64,000 nucleotides of DNA from Clostridium_AD sp050717545 (lineage in GTDB: Bacteria > Bacillota > Clostridia > Clostridiales > Clostridiaceae): NCBI RefSeq assembly GCF_050717545.1, contig NZ_JBOITN010000030.1:1-64000 (forward strand). The letters run 5' to 3'. Below are positions 35,386-44,587 of this stretch, piece by piece. A model generated the notes under the pieces. It had not been told where the DNA came from. It did no database searches and saw nothing but the letters and a program-made list of their open reading frames with translations. A program made the position numbers and the translations under genes. How positions within the stretch are numbered: the stretch's first letter is position 1; every line of letters begins with the position of its first letter.

Positions 35386-36891
35386 TTAACCTTTTATACC
35401 AACTGCATATTTCATTATTATTTCTTGAGTGGCTTCCTCGCGAGAAAGCTCACCGGATATGCTACCCTCATGCATTACTATAATCCTATCGCAAATGCCA
35501 AGTATTTCAGTCATATCAGAAGATATCATAATAATTGATTTACCCATTGACTTTAATTCATTTAAAACTTCATAGATTTCTTTTTTAGCTCCAACATCTA
35601 TTCCTCGAGTTGGCTCATCTATAATTAGTACTTCAGGTGCAAGCATTAGCCATTTAGCTAAGATAACCTTTTGCTGATTGCCTCCACTTAAGTATTTAAT
35701 TAACTGATGCGCACTGGGTGTTTTTATAGAAAGTTTTTTTATATACTCCTCAATAGACTTACTTTCATTTACTTTGTTTATTTGTTTAGCCCCATTTTCA
35801 TATTTTTTAAGGTTAGCTAAGGTCATATTTTCCCCAACGGACATTCCTAGAATGAGGCCCTCTTTTTTTCTGTCTTCTGAGAGATAACAAACTCCTTTTT
35901 CAATAGAGTCTTTAGGTGAACGAATATTAACTTTTTCATTACCAACAAATACTGTACCGGAAGTCTTTTTATATTCTCCAAATATAGTTTTTGCAAGTTC
36001 TGTTCGCCCTGACCCCATGAGTCCGGATATGCCTAAGATTTCTCCACCTTTTGAACTAAAACTAACATTGCAAACCTTTCCACCAAAACATAAATTTTCA
36101 ACTCTTAATATGGTATCGGACTTAGGTGACTCTCTGTATGGAAATTGGTCCTCAAGTTTTCTGCCAACCATCATTGATATTAAATCATCTTTTGTAATGT
36201 CTTTTGTTTTAACATCCCCAATAGATTTGCCATCTCTTAAAACTGTTATTTTGTCCGATATTTTAAATATTTCATCCATTCTATGTGAGATGTATACAAT
36301 GCCCATATTTTCACCTTTAAGTTTTGTTATTACTCTAAACAGATTATCAGTTTCAACATCAGTTAATGCAGTTGTTGGTTCATCCATTATTATCACTTTT
36401 GAATTTTTGGAAAGAGCTTTTGCAATTTCTATTAATTGCTTTTCGCCTACATTCAAATTTTTCACTAAGATATCTACATCAATATTAAATCCAATATCAT
36501 TAAGTAACTTTTGAGATTTCTCTTTAAGAACTTTTTTGTTTATTCTTCTTGTAAGTCTGCTAAACACTTCATTACCTAAAAATATATTTTCCCATATACT
36601 TAAATTAGGAAGAACACTTAGTTCTTGATGAATTATTGCTATTCCAAGTTTTTCTGCATCTTTTATATTTCTTATGTCTACAGTAGAGCCTTGTATAATA
36701 ATGCTACCTGAATCCATATTATATACTCCACTTAAAATTTTCATCAAAGTAGATTTTCCTGCGCCATTCTCTCCTAGAAGAGCAAGAACTTCTCCACTAT
36801 AAGCGTCTAAGCTAACATCTTCAAGAGCTTTTACTCCTGGAAAGGATTTTGAAACATTTTTCATTTGAAGTAGAGGTGTTATATCAGTCAT
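35386..36891 (-). CDS. rbsA: Ribose ABC transporter ATP-binding protein
   Basis: 501 residues with two tandem ATPase domains. The first has Walker A GENGAGKSTLM, signature NVGEKQLIEIAKAL and Walker B VIIMDEPTTAL. The second has the degenerate loop SGLMGSGRTEL, signature YLSGGNQQKVILAKWL and LIIDEPTRGID. That pattern defines the sugar-type RbsA/MglA ATPases. AAGGAGGAG lies before the ATG. The gene itself is intact, but its partners rbsC and rbsB are damaged. Confidence 0.95.
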   Translation of the reverse strand: MTDITPLLQMKNVSKSFPGVKALEDVSLDAYSGEVLALLGENGAGKSTLMKILSGVYNMDSGSIIIQGSTVDIRNIKDAEKLGIAIIHQELSVLPNLSIWENIFLGNEVFSRLTRRINKKVLKEKSQKLLNDIGFNIDVDILVKNLNVGEKQLIEIAKALSKNSKVIIMDEPTTALTDVETDNLFRVITKLKGENMGIVYISHRMDEIFKISDKITVLRDGKSIGDVKTKDITKDDLISMMVGRKLEDQFPYRESPKSDTILRVENLCFGGKVCNVSFSSKGGEILGISGLMGSGRTELAKTIFGEYKKTSGTVFVGNEKVNIRSPKDSIEKGVCYLSEDRKKEGLILGMSVGENMTLANLKKYENGAKQINKVNESKSIEEYIKKLSIKTPSAHQLIKYLSGGNQQKVILAKWLMLAPEVLIIDEPTRGIDVGAKKEIYEVLNELKSMGKSIIMISSDMTEILGICDRIIVMHEGSISGELSREEATQEIIMKYAVGIKG

Positions 36892-36917
36892 GGAATCTCC
36901 TCCTTAAAATTAGTTCT

Positions 36918-37313
36918 TTAAAATACAACTCCTGATTTTAATATTATATTCGCATATGCAGTTTGTTCACCGGTCCTTATTACCGCTTTACACTCTTTTA
37001 ACTTGAATTTAAGTTCTTCATGAGTAGTAAATGTAATTTTAATATTTCCAGTTATTTTTTTTATTTCATTGAACAGATCAGGACTTAGATTGAAAGTCTC
37101 TTTAGCGAGAATTACTTCCTCAATTTCAAGTTCTGTTAATACAGCTTTTAAAGTTTCAATAAACCCAGGTATATTTTTAATTAATGCAATATCAATTCTC
37201 TTAGTACATTCAGGAATTGGCAAACCACAATCACCTATAGCCAATGTATCTCTATGACCCATTTTAGAAATCACTTCGCATATTTGTGAATTTAGTAATG
37301 CAGTTTTCTTCAT
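36918..37313 (-). CDS. rbsD: D-ribose pyranase
   Basis: 131 residues. KKTALLNSQICEVISKMGHRDTLAIGDCGLPIP contains the catalytic histidine and aspartate of RbsD; the C-terminal AVIRTGEQTAYANIIL is the conserved sugar-binding end. It interconverts pyranose and furanose forms of ribose before phosphorylation. AAGGAGG stands before the ATG. It lies between rbsK and rbsA in the usual order. Confidence 0.95.
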   Translation of the reverse strand: MKKTALLNSQICEVISKMGHRDTLAIGDCGLPIPECTKRIDIALIKNIPGFIETLKAVLTELEIEEVILAKETFNLSPDLFNEIKKITGNIKITFTTHEELKFKLKECKAVIRTGEQTAYANIILKSGVVF

Positions 37314-37351
37314 AACGAAACCTCCTTAGATTATTTATAAATAAAAGTAGA

Positions 37352-38287
37352 CTAAATACAATCTTTACCGTAAATATCTATTACTTCTTGAATAGAAGGT
37401 ATTGAGGGTTGTGCACCATCTCTTTGAACAACTATTGAAGAAACTTTATTAGCAAAAATTATAGCATCTTTAATATTTTCGTAACTTAAATCCTTTGAAC
37501 CTAATCTACTCGCTACTGCCCCAATAAAACTATCTCCCGCAGCAGTTGTATCAATAGCATTAACTTTAAATGCTGGAATTAATTCTGCTTTTTCCTTTGT
37601 TATGAGTGCTGCCCCTTTTGACCCTAGTGTTATTATTACGTTTTTCACTCCCATATTTATTAAATGTTCAGCGGCTGTTTTAGCACTTTCCAAGTCGTAA
37701 GTTAAAACACCGGTAATATCACATGCTTCTGTTTCATTTGGAATTATTATATCTACATGTTTCAATAAATTTTCATCTATTTTTTTGGATGGAGCTGGAT
37801 TTAATATTGTTGTAATATTTTTCGATTTTGCATAAGTAAAAGCCTCAATTGTAATGTCACTAGGAGTTTCAAATTGTGCGATTATCACATCACAATCTAT
37901 TATAACTGAATAGCTTTGTTTTATTTCCTCTGAACTAATACACATATTAGCTCCAGCTACCACAACAATAGAATTATTACCTTCGCTGTTTACATTTATA
38001 ATAGCTGTTCCAGTTGTTTCTTTATTATCTTTAAAAACAAAATCTGTATTTATTCCATCTAAATTGAGTTTATTAACTAAATATTCACCATTACTATCTA
38101 TTCCAACCTTACCTATCATATAGACATCTGACCCCATTCGTTTAGACGCAATTGCTTGATTTGCTCCCTTTCCTCCAGGAATGGTGGATAAGCTTTTAGC
38201 AAAAATGGTTTCACCTATTTTAGCCATGTTTTCAATCTTTAATACTACATCCATATTTAAACTTCCAAGTACGCAAGTTTTACTCAT
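37352..38287 (-). CDS. rbsK: Ribokinase
   Basis: ATG 38287 (311 residues) has AAGGTGG 7 bases upstream; the frame is also open from GTG 38299. The PfkB signatures are present: GGKGANQAIASKRMG near residue 40 and DTTAAGDSFIGAV near residue 245, where GD provides the catalytic base. It phosphorylates ribose to ribose-5-phosphate. It is the first gene of the rbs operon, just after the operator-promoter. Confidence 0.95.
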   Translation of the reverse strand: MSKTCVLGSLNMDVVLKIENMAKIGETIFAKSLSTIPGGKGANQAIASKRMGSDVYMIGKVGIDSNGEYLVNKLNLDGINTDFVFKDNKETTGTAIINVNSEGNNSIVVVAGANMCISSEEIKQSYSVIIDCDVIIAQFETPSDITIEAFTYAKSKNITTILNPAPSKKIDENLLKHVDIIIPNETEACDITGVLTYDLESAKTAAEHLINMGVKNVIITLGSKGAALITKEKAELIPAFKVNAIDTTAAGDSFIGAVASRLGSKDLSYENIKDAIIFANKVSSIVVQRDGAQPSIPSIQEVIDIYGKDCI

Positions 38288-38309
38288 ATAATAAACCACC
38301 TTTTTTCAC

Positions 38310-38366
38310 TTAACCGATTTACTTAACCGGTTAATCTTATTGTAACCGTTTAATTTTTTTTGTCAA
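38310..38366 (-). promoter_or_regulatory. rbs promoter with LacI-type operators
   Basis: On the minus strand TTGACA (38366-38361), 16 bases, TACAAT (38344-38339) is a near-consensus promoter. The perfect palindrome TTAACCGGTTAA (38323-38334) sits at the expected start of transcription, with half-sites TTAACCGATT (38310) and GTAACCGTTTAA (38342) beside it. This is the expected arrangement for RbsR repression. Confidence 0.75.
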
Positions 38367-38410
38367 TGAATAATTTTAAAAATATAATAAATTCTAAATT
38401 AAAAATTAAC

Positions 38411-38447
38411 ATAAAAATAAGACCAATTATTTTTGGTCTTGTTTTTA
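38411..38447. terminator. Terminator after the HD-hydrolase gene
   Basis: AAGACCAA (38419-38426) and TTGGTCTT (38433-38440) form a perfect stem. T-runs flank both sides, so it works in both directions. Confidence 0.75.
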
Positions 38448-38500
38448 CTAGTAATTATTAACTTTTTAGGATATTTAACAACCTTTCAGCAAGAGATGAT

Positions 38501-39160
38501 TTAATCTATTTCAATGCAATCCCATTCTCTAAAGAATTTATCAAGATAATCCTCCATAAATGTATGCCTTGCGATTGCCATAGATTTGCCGGAAGGTGTA
38601 TTCATTAAATCTTTTAGCAATAATAGTTTTTCATAAAAGTGATTAACCGTAGTATCAACGTTATTCTTATATTGCTCAAAATCCTTGTACTTTTGTGGTT
38701 TAATATTAGGATTGTATAGTTCTCTTCCTTTGTAGCCACCATAAGCAAATGCTCTTGCAATTCCTATAGCCCCCATAGCATCTAATCTATCTGCATCTTG
38801 AACAACCTTACCCTCAATTGTACATTGACTAGAATCTGTTGTTCCACCTTTAAAAGAAATGGTTCTTATAATATTTGAAACGCTATTAATAATATTATCG
38901 TCTACACCTACACTTTCTAGCCATAAACGGGATATTTTAGGGCCAATATCACTATTACCATCATTAAATTTCCAATCAGCAATGTCATGTAATAGAGCAG
39001 CCAGCTTAACTACGAATATATCAGCACTTTCTTTTTGTCCTATATAAACAGAAGTTTTATAAACTCTTAATGTGTGAAAGTAGTCATGACCAGTTCCCTC
39101 ACCACCTAATTTACTTTGTACAAATTCTTTTGTTTTATCAACAATAAGTTTTTTATTCAC
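38501..39160 (-). CDS. HD-domain hydrolase (YpgQ-like)
   Basis: 219 residues. The metal-binding HD set is visible: GHDYFHTLRVY near residue 25, AALLHDIADWKF near residue 55, and DADRLDAMGAIGIARAF near residue 120. The pattern matches the YedJ/YpgQ subgroup, some of which hydrolyse nucleotide triphosphates. TAAAGGAGG precedes the ATG. It lies 32 bases after the prenyltransferase gene and is probably co-transcribed with it. The substrate cannot be told from sequence. Confidence 0.88.
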   Translation of the reverse strand: MNKKLIVDKTKEFVQSKLGGEGTGHDYFHTLRVYKTSVYIGQKESADIFVVKLAALLHDIADWKFNDGNSDIGPKISRLWLESVGVDDNIINSVSNIIRTISFKGGTTDSSQCTIEGKVVQDADRLDAMGAIGIARAFAYGGYKGRELYNPNIKPQKYKDFEQYKNNVDTTVNHFYEKLLLLKDLMNTPSGKSMAIARHTFMEDYLDKFFREWDCIEID

Positions 39161-39192
39161 AAATCTACCTCCTTTATTTAGATGTTATTTTC

Positions 39193-40167
39193 CTATAAGT
39201 TAAATGTAAGAGCTGCACCGATAACTAAGATATGTGTTAGGTTCATTAAAGCAAAATTTTTAACCGATAAAATGAAAGTTTCATTTTTAATAGGTCGATT
39301 ATGAAATAATTTTACATTTTTATACACTGGTATTATAGTTAAAATTACAAGGAGTGATGCCAGTGGTGTAACTTTTAATAAAACTAAAATTAAAATATCA
39401 AGGTATGCAATATAATACAAAGTACTAAATAGGTTAATAGCATTTTCTTTACCTAGATAGTAAGGTAATGTATATCTCTTGTTACTTATATCCTCTTCAA
39501 GATCACAAATATTATTTGCAAGCATTATGTTCGCTATGCCACTCATAGTAGGAATTGAGATTAAAAATATATAAAATAACTCAACTAAATTTATACTGAT
39601 ATTCAAAACATTCGCGTTATATGTAAACAAGATTATATTACTATTAAATATATGCACGTAGCAGGATAAAAATAGAATTATCAATCCCATAAATACACCG
39701 GAAAACACTTCACCTAAAGGCATGCGTGATATTGGAATAGGACCGTATGTATAGAAAACACCTGCTAAAAAAGAAATAATACCGATTAAAAGTACAAGTA
39801 AATTAGTGTTCAAAGTTAATAGAATTCCACAAAAAATTGCAATTGTTAATAGAACAAAAATTATAGTAATAGCTAAGGATTCTTTTATGCCATATTTAAC
39901 TATTTTATTGTCAGGATTGTATTCATGATGAATTATATCTTTTTTATGGTGATTTAAATCCTTTTTATAATCTATATAATTATTTATTGCAGTGGTAGCC
40001 ATATCAAAGGCTAAGAGTGAGATACCCATAATAATAAAATTTTTAAAAACAAAACTTTTATATCGATACACTGAATAAAGTGTTCCTATTATAAATGGTA
40101 ACATACTTGCTAATTTTGTTTTAAGTTCAACGAACTTAAAAAAATTAATTATATTAGTTAAGCACAA
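39193..40167 (-). CDS. UbiA-family prenyltransferase (MenA-like)
   Basis: 324 residues, TTG start with AGGAGG 8 bases upstream. The protein has eight or nine membrane helices. The first allylic-diphosphate site is TTAINNYIDYKKDLNHH near residue 60, the second NICDLEEDISNKRYTLPYYLG near residue 215. It should attach a polyprenyl chain to an aromatic acceptor, most likely in menaquinone synthesis, though no other men genes lie here. Its upstream region is shared with the BirA operator and bioY. Confidence 0.85.
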   Translation of the reverse strand: MCLTNIINFFKFVELKTKLASMLPFIIGTLYSVYRYKSFVFKNFIIMGISLLAFDMATTAINNYIDYKKDLNHHKKDIIHHEYNPDNKIVKYGIKESLAITIIFVLLTIAIFCGILLTLNTNLLVLLIGIISFLAGVFYTYGPIPISRMPLGEVFSGVFMGLIILFLSCYVHIFNSNIILFTYNANVLNISINLVELFYIFLISIPTMSGIANIMLANNICDLEEDISNKRYTLPYYLGKENAINLFSTLYYIAYLDILILVLLKVTPLASLLVILTIIPVYKNVKLFHNRPIKNETFILSVKNFALMNLTHILVIGAALTFNL

Positions 40168-40216
40168 TGTTCAAACCTCCTGATTTTATTTGACTTACAA
40201 AACAAATCATGATAAT

Positions 40217-40256
40217 ATTATTGTAAACCTATATAATAAATTAGGTTTACAATAAT
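40217..40256. promoter_or_regulatory. BirA operator (biotin box)
   Basis: ATTATTGTAAACCTA (40217-40231) and TAGGTTTACAATAAT (40242-40256) are exact reverse complements with a 10-base spacer holding part of TATAAT. The inner TTGTAAAC/GTTTACAA fits the Firmicute BirA consensus. It should repress bioY when biotin is plentiful. Confidence 0.85.
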
Positions 40257-40308
40257 AATTATTACATTTATTTTAGTGTATGATATTATTAAATAACTAT
40301 CGGTTAAA

Positions 40309-40348
40309 TCATCTCCTGCGGAGCTGAACTCATCTCCTGCGGAGCTGA
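40309..40348 (+). repeat. Two tandem copies of the 20-base repeat (sites 2 and 3)
   Basis: TCATCTCCTGCGGAGCTGAA occurs at 40309-40328 and, with one extra base pair of overlap shift, at about 40330-40348 in the same orientation. Both lie in the bioY leader, 26 bases before the TTG start. A third copy is near rbsR. Confidence 0.75.
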
Positions 40349-40373
40349 AATATCGTTAAAGGGAGGATTAAAT

Positions 40374-40922
40374 TTGAAATTAACTACAAGAGACCTAATA
40401 ATTACTGCATTATTTACTTCGCTTACAGCTGTGGGTGCATTTATCTCTGTACCAATAGGTCCAATTCCTGTTACGCTGCAAACAATTTTTGTTGTTTTAT
40501 CTGGACTAATATTAGGATCTAGGTTAGGAGCGTTATCTCAAATTACATATGTTATTCTAGGTTTAATTGGATTACCTATTTTTTCTGGTGGTACTGGAGG
40601 ACTAACTTCTATAGTGAGCCCTACTTTTGGATTCTTATTAGGTTTTATAGTAGCTGCTTATGTAATTGGAAAGCTTACGCAAAAAAACAAGTCACTTCCC
40701 AAAATAATATATTCTGTCATTATAGGTAGTTTAATAATTTATGTTATAGGGGTTCCCTACTTTTATTTAATATTTACGCACTATTTAGGCAAGAGTATAA
40801 ATTTCTATGAAGCCCTTAAATTTGCTTGCTTGCCATTTATACCTGGTGATATTATAAAGGCTATAATATCAATAACATTAGGTAAACAACTAATTCCTAG
40901 ATTATCAAAATATTTAAATTAG
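40374..40922 (+). CDS. bioY: Biotin transporter BioY (ECF S component)
   Basis: 182 residues, TTG start with GGGAGG upstream. The N-terminal pattern ALFTSLTAVGAFISVPIGPIPVTLQTIFV and GGTGGLTSIVSPTFGFLLGF are diagnostic of BioY. About six membrane helices. It captures biotin and needs the shared ECF module (EcfT, EcfA) encoded elsewhere. The BirA site upstream supports the assignment independently. A terminator follows. Confidence 0.96.
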   Translation: MKLTTRDLIITALFTSLTAVGAFISVPIGPIPVTLQTIFVVLSGLILGSRLGALSQITYVILGLIGLPIFSGGTGGLTSIVSPTFGFLLGFIVAAYVIGKLTQKNKSLPKIIYSVIIGSLIIYVIGVPYFYLIFTHYLGKSINFYEALKFACLPFIPGDIIKAIISITLGKQLIPRLSKYLN

Positions 40923-40951
40923 GGAGTGCATATTAGTTATTGTTTAATTGT

Positions 40952-40984
40952 AGGAGATATATATAAGCATATCTCCTTTTTTAG
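40952..40984 (+). terminator. Terminator of bioY
   Basis: AGGAGATAT (40952-40960) and ATATCTCCT (40969-40977) form a perfect 9-bp stem followed by TTTTT. Confidence 0.85.
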
Positions 40985-40999
40985 GTCTAATTATTACTA

Positions 41000-41338
41000 C
41001 TATTCCCAGGTTGTCCATACTTCTGGTAGATAACCAACAGTGGCCTCTTTTCCATTTCGTACTATTGGCGTATTAAAAAGTTGTGGATTATTTAATAAAA
41101 TCTCCACTTTAGTCTCCTCTCCTCTAATTTGGTCTAAATTTAATTTCTTATAATCTTTTGCCTTTGTGTTAATTAAATTGTTTAATCCTACAGCATTTTT
41201 TACACTATTTAGTTCACCTTTACTTAATCCTTTAATAGTTAAATCTATGAATTGATATTTTATATTTCTCTCCTTAAAATATCTTTGCGTTTTCTTTGTG
41301 TCAAAACACTTTTTGGTTCCAAAAAATTGAATGTTCAT
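41000..41338 (-). CDS. ArsC/Spx-family protein
   Basis: 112 residues of the thioredoxin-fold ArsC family. The N-terminus has FFGTKKCFDTKKTQRYFKERN, with a single redox cysteine at the usual position, followed by KYQFIDLTIK, then NTKAKDYKKL and NNPQLFNTPIVRNGKEATVGY. This resembles YffB/ArsC-type reductases rather than Spx (no CxxC). It may reduce or bind a small thiol substrate; arsenate reduction is not proven. Confidence 0.85.
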   Translation of the reverse strand: MNIQFFGTKKCFDTKKTQRYFKERNIKYQFIDLTIKGLSKGELNSVKNAVGLNNLINTKAKDYKKLNLDQIRGEETKVEILLNNPQLFNTPIVRNGKEATVGYLPEVWTTWE

Positions 41339-41388
41339 TTTACAAAAATCTCCTTAAAATATTTTTTTTTATTTTTTAGACTATTATA

Positions 41389-42747
41389 CTATAATATTAT
41401 CATAGCAAGTAGCACTGTAGCAACTATTCCACAGGATACAGGTATAATATTTCTGCGAGCTACATCAAAAGGTTCAACCTTGCATATTCCAGCAGCAGCT
41501 ACAACGCTCCAAGGAATTATTGTTCCTCCGCCTATCCAAACAGTAATAATTTGACCAAAGGCTGCAATACTTTCTTTATCTATATTAATTGCACTTGAAA
41601 ACGTGTTGGCTAAAGTTCCTACTAGTGGAAGACCTGCAAAACCTGACCCACTAAAGCCAATAAGTGTACTAACTGCTGTTTGTATACCGACAATGGAATA
41701 TTTTGATAAAGGTATTACCCTAGCCAAATACAAACCTATATCACTTAAAATGCCACTCGCTCCACTGCCGAGTATATCAATTGCACTACCTTCACTTCCT
41801 AGAAAAAAGAAAGCACCGATAATTATAATTGGAGCAAATATATTTATACCAAAGGTAAAACCACTTTTAATGTATATAGTAACTGTACTGAGTGAAGTTT
41901 TAGCGCCATTATGAATTATTGATGAAATAATCATTATTATTGCAGCTGTTCCACCTATTAAAGCTGTTGATTCAGGGCCTATAAATTGGAGTTTCTTAAT
42001 TAAGATTATATCTATTATAAATAGCAAAGGAGTAACTATTGCCATTATTTTTGTTCCTACCAGCTGATTTTGAGTTCCGGTTGCTTTTTCATCTACTTTA
42101 ACTTGTATATCCTTGTCTTTTCTCATAAGCATAAATGCTGTAGTTATAGTAACTAAACTCATAACGGCCCAAAATGGGATGCTCTTGCTAATAATGCCTA
42201 AAGCATTAGGCAAGTTAGCAGTTTTAGCAGTTATTGATGGTGCTGCTTGAAGAACAAAATCACTTGATAATGCCACTCCATTTCCAAACAAACATAAAAC
42301 TACAGCAGCCCATACTGGTGGAAGTCCTGATGCTATCGCTGCAGGCACCATAAGCGCCCCTATAAAAACTACTGCAGGTGTTGGCCATATAAACCATGAA
42401 GTTATTGTTACAGTTATCCCTAGGACGAAAAAAGACATGGTTTTGTTTATCATTAATTTTTTAATAGGTTTTATAATCAGTTCATCAGCACCCATGTCAT
42501 GTAAAGAGCTAGACATTGAATTAACTAGGGCTATAACTACCACTATTTCAATAAATTCTTTTCCAGATACCACAATGGCTTTATATATAATTTGCACTGC
42601 ATTTAAAACATCACCCGTAAAAATATATCCTATGATTCCAATTCCTAAGATACAAGGAAGTATTACATCCTTTTTAAGCGCAATTACAATAGTAATTATT
42701 AGAATAATGATGATGTAAGCATAATGAATTGTACTTAAATTTGCCAT
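41389..42747 (-). CDS. Twelve-helix permease of the ion-transporter superfamily
   Basis: 452 residues, nearly all hydrophobic, with about twelve helices and two similar halves. Motifs include SGLPPVWAAVVLCLFGNGVALSSDF and, in the second half, STLIGFSGSGFAGLPLVGTL. The architecture recalls GntP/NhaC-type and related anion or proton-coupled symporters, but the substrate is unknown. AAGGAGGAG lies before the ATG. It stands alone. Confidence 0.75.
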   Translation of the reverse strand: MANLSTIHYAYIIIILIITIVIALKKDVILPCILGIGIIGYIFTGDVLNAVQIIYKAIVVSGKEFIEIVVVIALVNSMSSSLHDMGADELIIKPIKKLMINKTMSFFVLGITVTITSWFIWPTPAVVFIGALMVPAAIASGLPPVWAAVVLCLFGNGVALSSDFVLQAAPSITAKTANLPNALGIISKSIPFWAVMSLVTITTAFMLMRKDKDIQVKVDEKATGTQNQLVGTKIMAIVTPLLFIIDIILIKKLQFIGPESTALIGGTAAIIMIISSIIHNGAKTSLSTVTIYIKSGFTFGINIFAPIIIIGAFFFLGSEGSAIDILGSGASGILSDIGLYLARVIPLSKYSIVGIQTAVSTLIGFSGSGFAGLPLVGTLANTFSSAINIDKESIAAFGQIITVWIGGGTIIPWSVVAAAGICKVEPFDVARRNIIPVSCGIVATVLLAMIIL

Positions 42748-43024
42748 GTATTTCTCCTCCTTATATGCAAATACTTAATATATAGTAAACTATTAAAATA
42801 ACTAAATAAGTTATTTTAATAGTCATTATACTTAAGATACATTAAATTGAGTATATGCAATATTTGAAGAACTTAATCAATTTTCAAAGTTATATAACAT
42901 GACTTTAAGTATTATTTATGTTAGACTTAAAATTAATTAAAAATACACGATAAAATATTTCAAAAATAGGAGAATAACGGGTTATAACCGTTATCTACTT
43001 GAAAATATTGGCAAGGAGGCAAAG

Positions 43025-43297
43025 ATGTTAAAAATTTGGGGTAAATTAATTAAAGATAATAGAATTATAAGGGATGAAGTGGTGACATCTGAAATAGATG
43101 ATAGTTACCAAGAAAACTTAAAAATGTGTATAACGCAGTTATGTTATGAATTTGATATTGCAACTCCTTATTGGTTAAAATCAAATGTTAATGAATATAA
43201 CAAAAGGCATAAAGTTAGCTTTGATGAAAATAATTTTATAGAAGAAATTTATTTTGATAGATTTATGATAGAAGAAATAAAACCAACTGAAAAATAG
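43025..43297 (+). CDS. Small conserved clostridial hypothetical protein
   Basis: 90 residues, soluble, acidic, with AAGGAGG 7 bases before the ATG. Sequence such as CITQLCYEFDIATPYWLKSN is compact and looks like a real folded protein that I have no name for. A palindrome, ATAACGG/CCGTTAT, lies at about 42974-42994 before the ribosome site. The last codons and stop lie within the long terminator hairpin. Confidence 0.75.
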   Translation: MLKIWGKLIKDNRIIRDEVVTSEIDDSYQENLKMCITQLCYEFDIATPYWLKSNVNEYNKRHKVSFDENNFIEEIYFDRFMIEEIKPTEK

Positions 43298-43328
43298 TGT
43301 GAGTAAGCACTATTTTTTAGTTGGTTTT
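43279..43328. terminator. Long bidirectional terminator overlapping the end of a gene
   Basis: AAAACCAACTGAAAAATAGTG pairs over 21 positions (one G-T) with the sequence starting CACTATTTTTTAGTTGG. The left arm includes the last codons of the small hypothetical. It serves both that gene and the convergent efflux operon. Confidence 0.85.
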
Positions 43329-43354
43329 ATTAAATGAAAAAAGCTATTTAACTT

Positions 43355-44575
43355 TTACTCATACCTAAGTGCATCAATTGGATCTAGTTCTGCTGCTTTT
43401 TTAGCTGGGTATATCCCAAAGAACACACCTACTACTGAGGAAAATAAAATAGAGACAACTATGGAAGTTAATGATATAACAGGTGTTATTCCAGCAAAAC
43501 TACCAATGACTTCTGCCCCAATAATTCCTAAAATCATCCCTATTATGCCACCCATTACTGATAATATAACGGATTCAATTAAAAACTGCATTAGTATAAT
43601 TTTGGTAGTTGCCCCTACTGCCTTTCTTATTCCTATTTCTCTTGTTCTTTCTGTTACTGAAACTAGCATTATGTTCATTACACCGATACCTCCAACAAGT
43701 AATGATATACCAGCAACTGCTCCTATAAACGTTGTAAATATGCCAAGAACACTGTTGATTTGCTCAAGTATTGCTAAAGCGTTATCTGCTGAATATATAT
43801 CCTTACCTCTGTTATTGTGCCTTGATTCAAGCATTTTTATTGTTCCGTTTCCTGCAGATTCACTATTATCTTGTGTATCTGAAACTACTGTAATTGAACT
43901 TATTTTAAATTCAGTTGATTGTAGTGTACTTAAAAACGTAACAGGGGAAGTAATTATAATTGGTTTACCAGTATTTTTACCAGTTCTTCCATTTCCAAAA
44001 GGTGATGTTATTCCTTTCTCTACGCCTATAATAGTCATCTTTTTCATTATATTACTCTGACCTACTTTTATACTTTCACCTACTACGTCAGAATAACCAA
44101 ATAGTACAATTGCATCTGATTCGTCAATTATACCAACTGCACTGCCCTGTTCATATTCTTTTTCATTAAAATACCTACCGTAAATAATTTCTGTATTATT
44201 TATATAAGCAAGATCGGGTGATCCACCTCTCATATAGGCATTTTCACTATCTTTATTAGAAATAACAGACCCTCTAATTTGAAAGGAAGGGCTTGCATAT
44301 TTAATACTATCTATTTTTTCTTTTATTTGTTTTACATCATCTAAAGAAATATAATCAGTTGATTGTGCTTCTGCTCCACTTATGCTGACTGTAACTGAGG
44401 ATGCTCCTAATTTTTCAAACTCACCTGATATGGATTTTTGTCCTCCTTGACCTAGAGAGACAATTGTTATAACTGAACTTATACCAATTATTATACCAAG
44501 CATAGTTAGGAATGCACGCATCTTATTTGCTTTTATACTTTGTAACGCCGTTTTTATACTTTCAAAAATAGTCAT
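43355..44575 (-). CDS. MacB-like ABC transporter permease
   Basis: 406 residues: helix at about 20-42, a large extracytoplasmic MacB_PCD-type domain (about 45-275) and three C-terminal helices. MRAFLTMLGIIIGISSVITIVSLGQ and GGIGVMNIMLVSVTERTREIGIRKAVGA are the standard FtsX/MacB marks. It is the last gene of a three-gene operon with an ATPase (12 bases upstream) and an adaptor protein. Likely exports peptides, lipids or drugs. Confidence 0.93.
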   Translation of the reverse strand: MTIFESIKTALQSIKANKMRAFLTMLGIIIGISSVITIVSLGQGGQKSISGEFEKLGASSVTVSISGAEAQSTDYISLDDVKQIKEKIDSIKYASPSFQIRGSVISNKDSENAYMRGGSPDLAYINNTEIIYGRYFNEKEYEQGSAVGIIDESDAIVLFGYSDVVGESIKVGQSNIMKKMTIIGVEKGITSPFGNGRTGKNTGKPIIITSPVTFLSTLQSTEFKISSITVVSDTQDNSESAGNGTIKMLESRHNNRGKDIYSADNALAILEQINSVLGIFTTFIGAVAGISLLVGGIGVMNIMLVSVTERTREIGIRKAVGATTKIILMQFLIESVILSVMGGIIGMILGIIGAEVIGSFAGITPVISLTSIVVSILFSSVVGVFFGIYPAKKAAELDPIDALRYE

Positions 44576-44587
44576 ACTTTTCTCTCC

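Noticed and set aside
40309..40348. Tandem 20-base repeat as a CRISPR array
   Set aside because: The copies are adjacent without unique spacers, and no cas genes are present.
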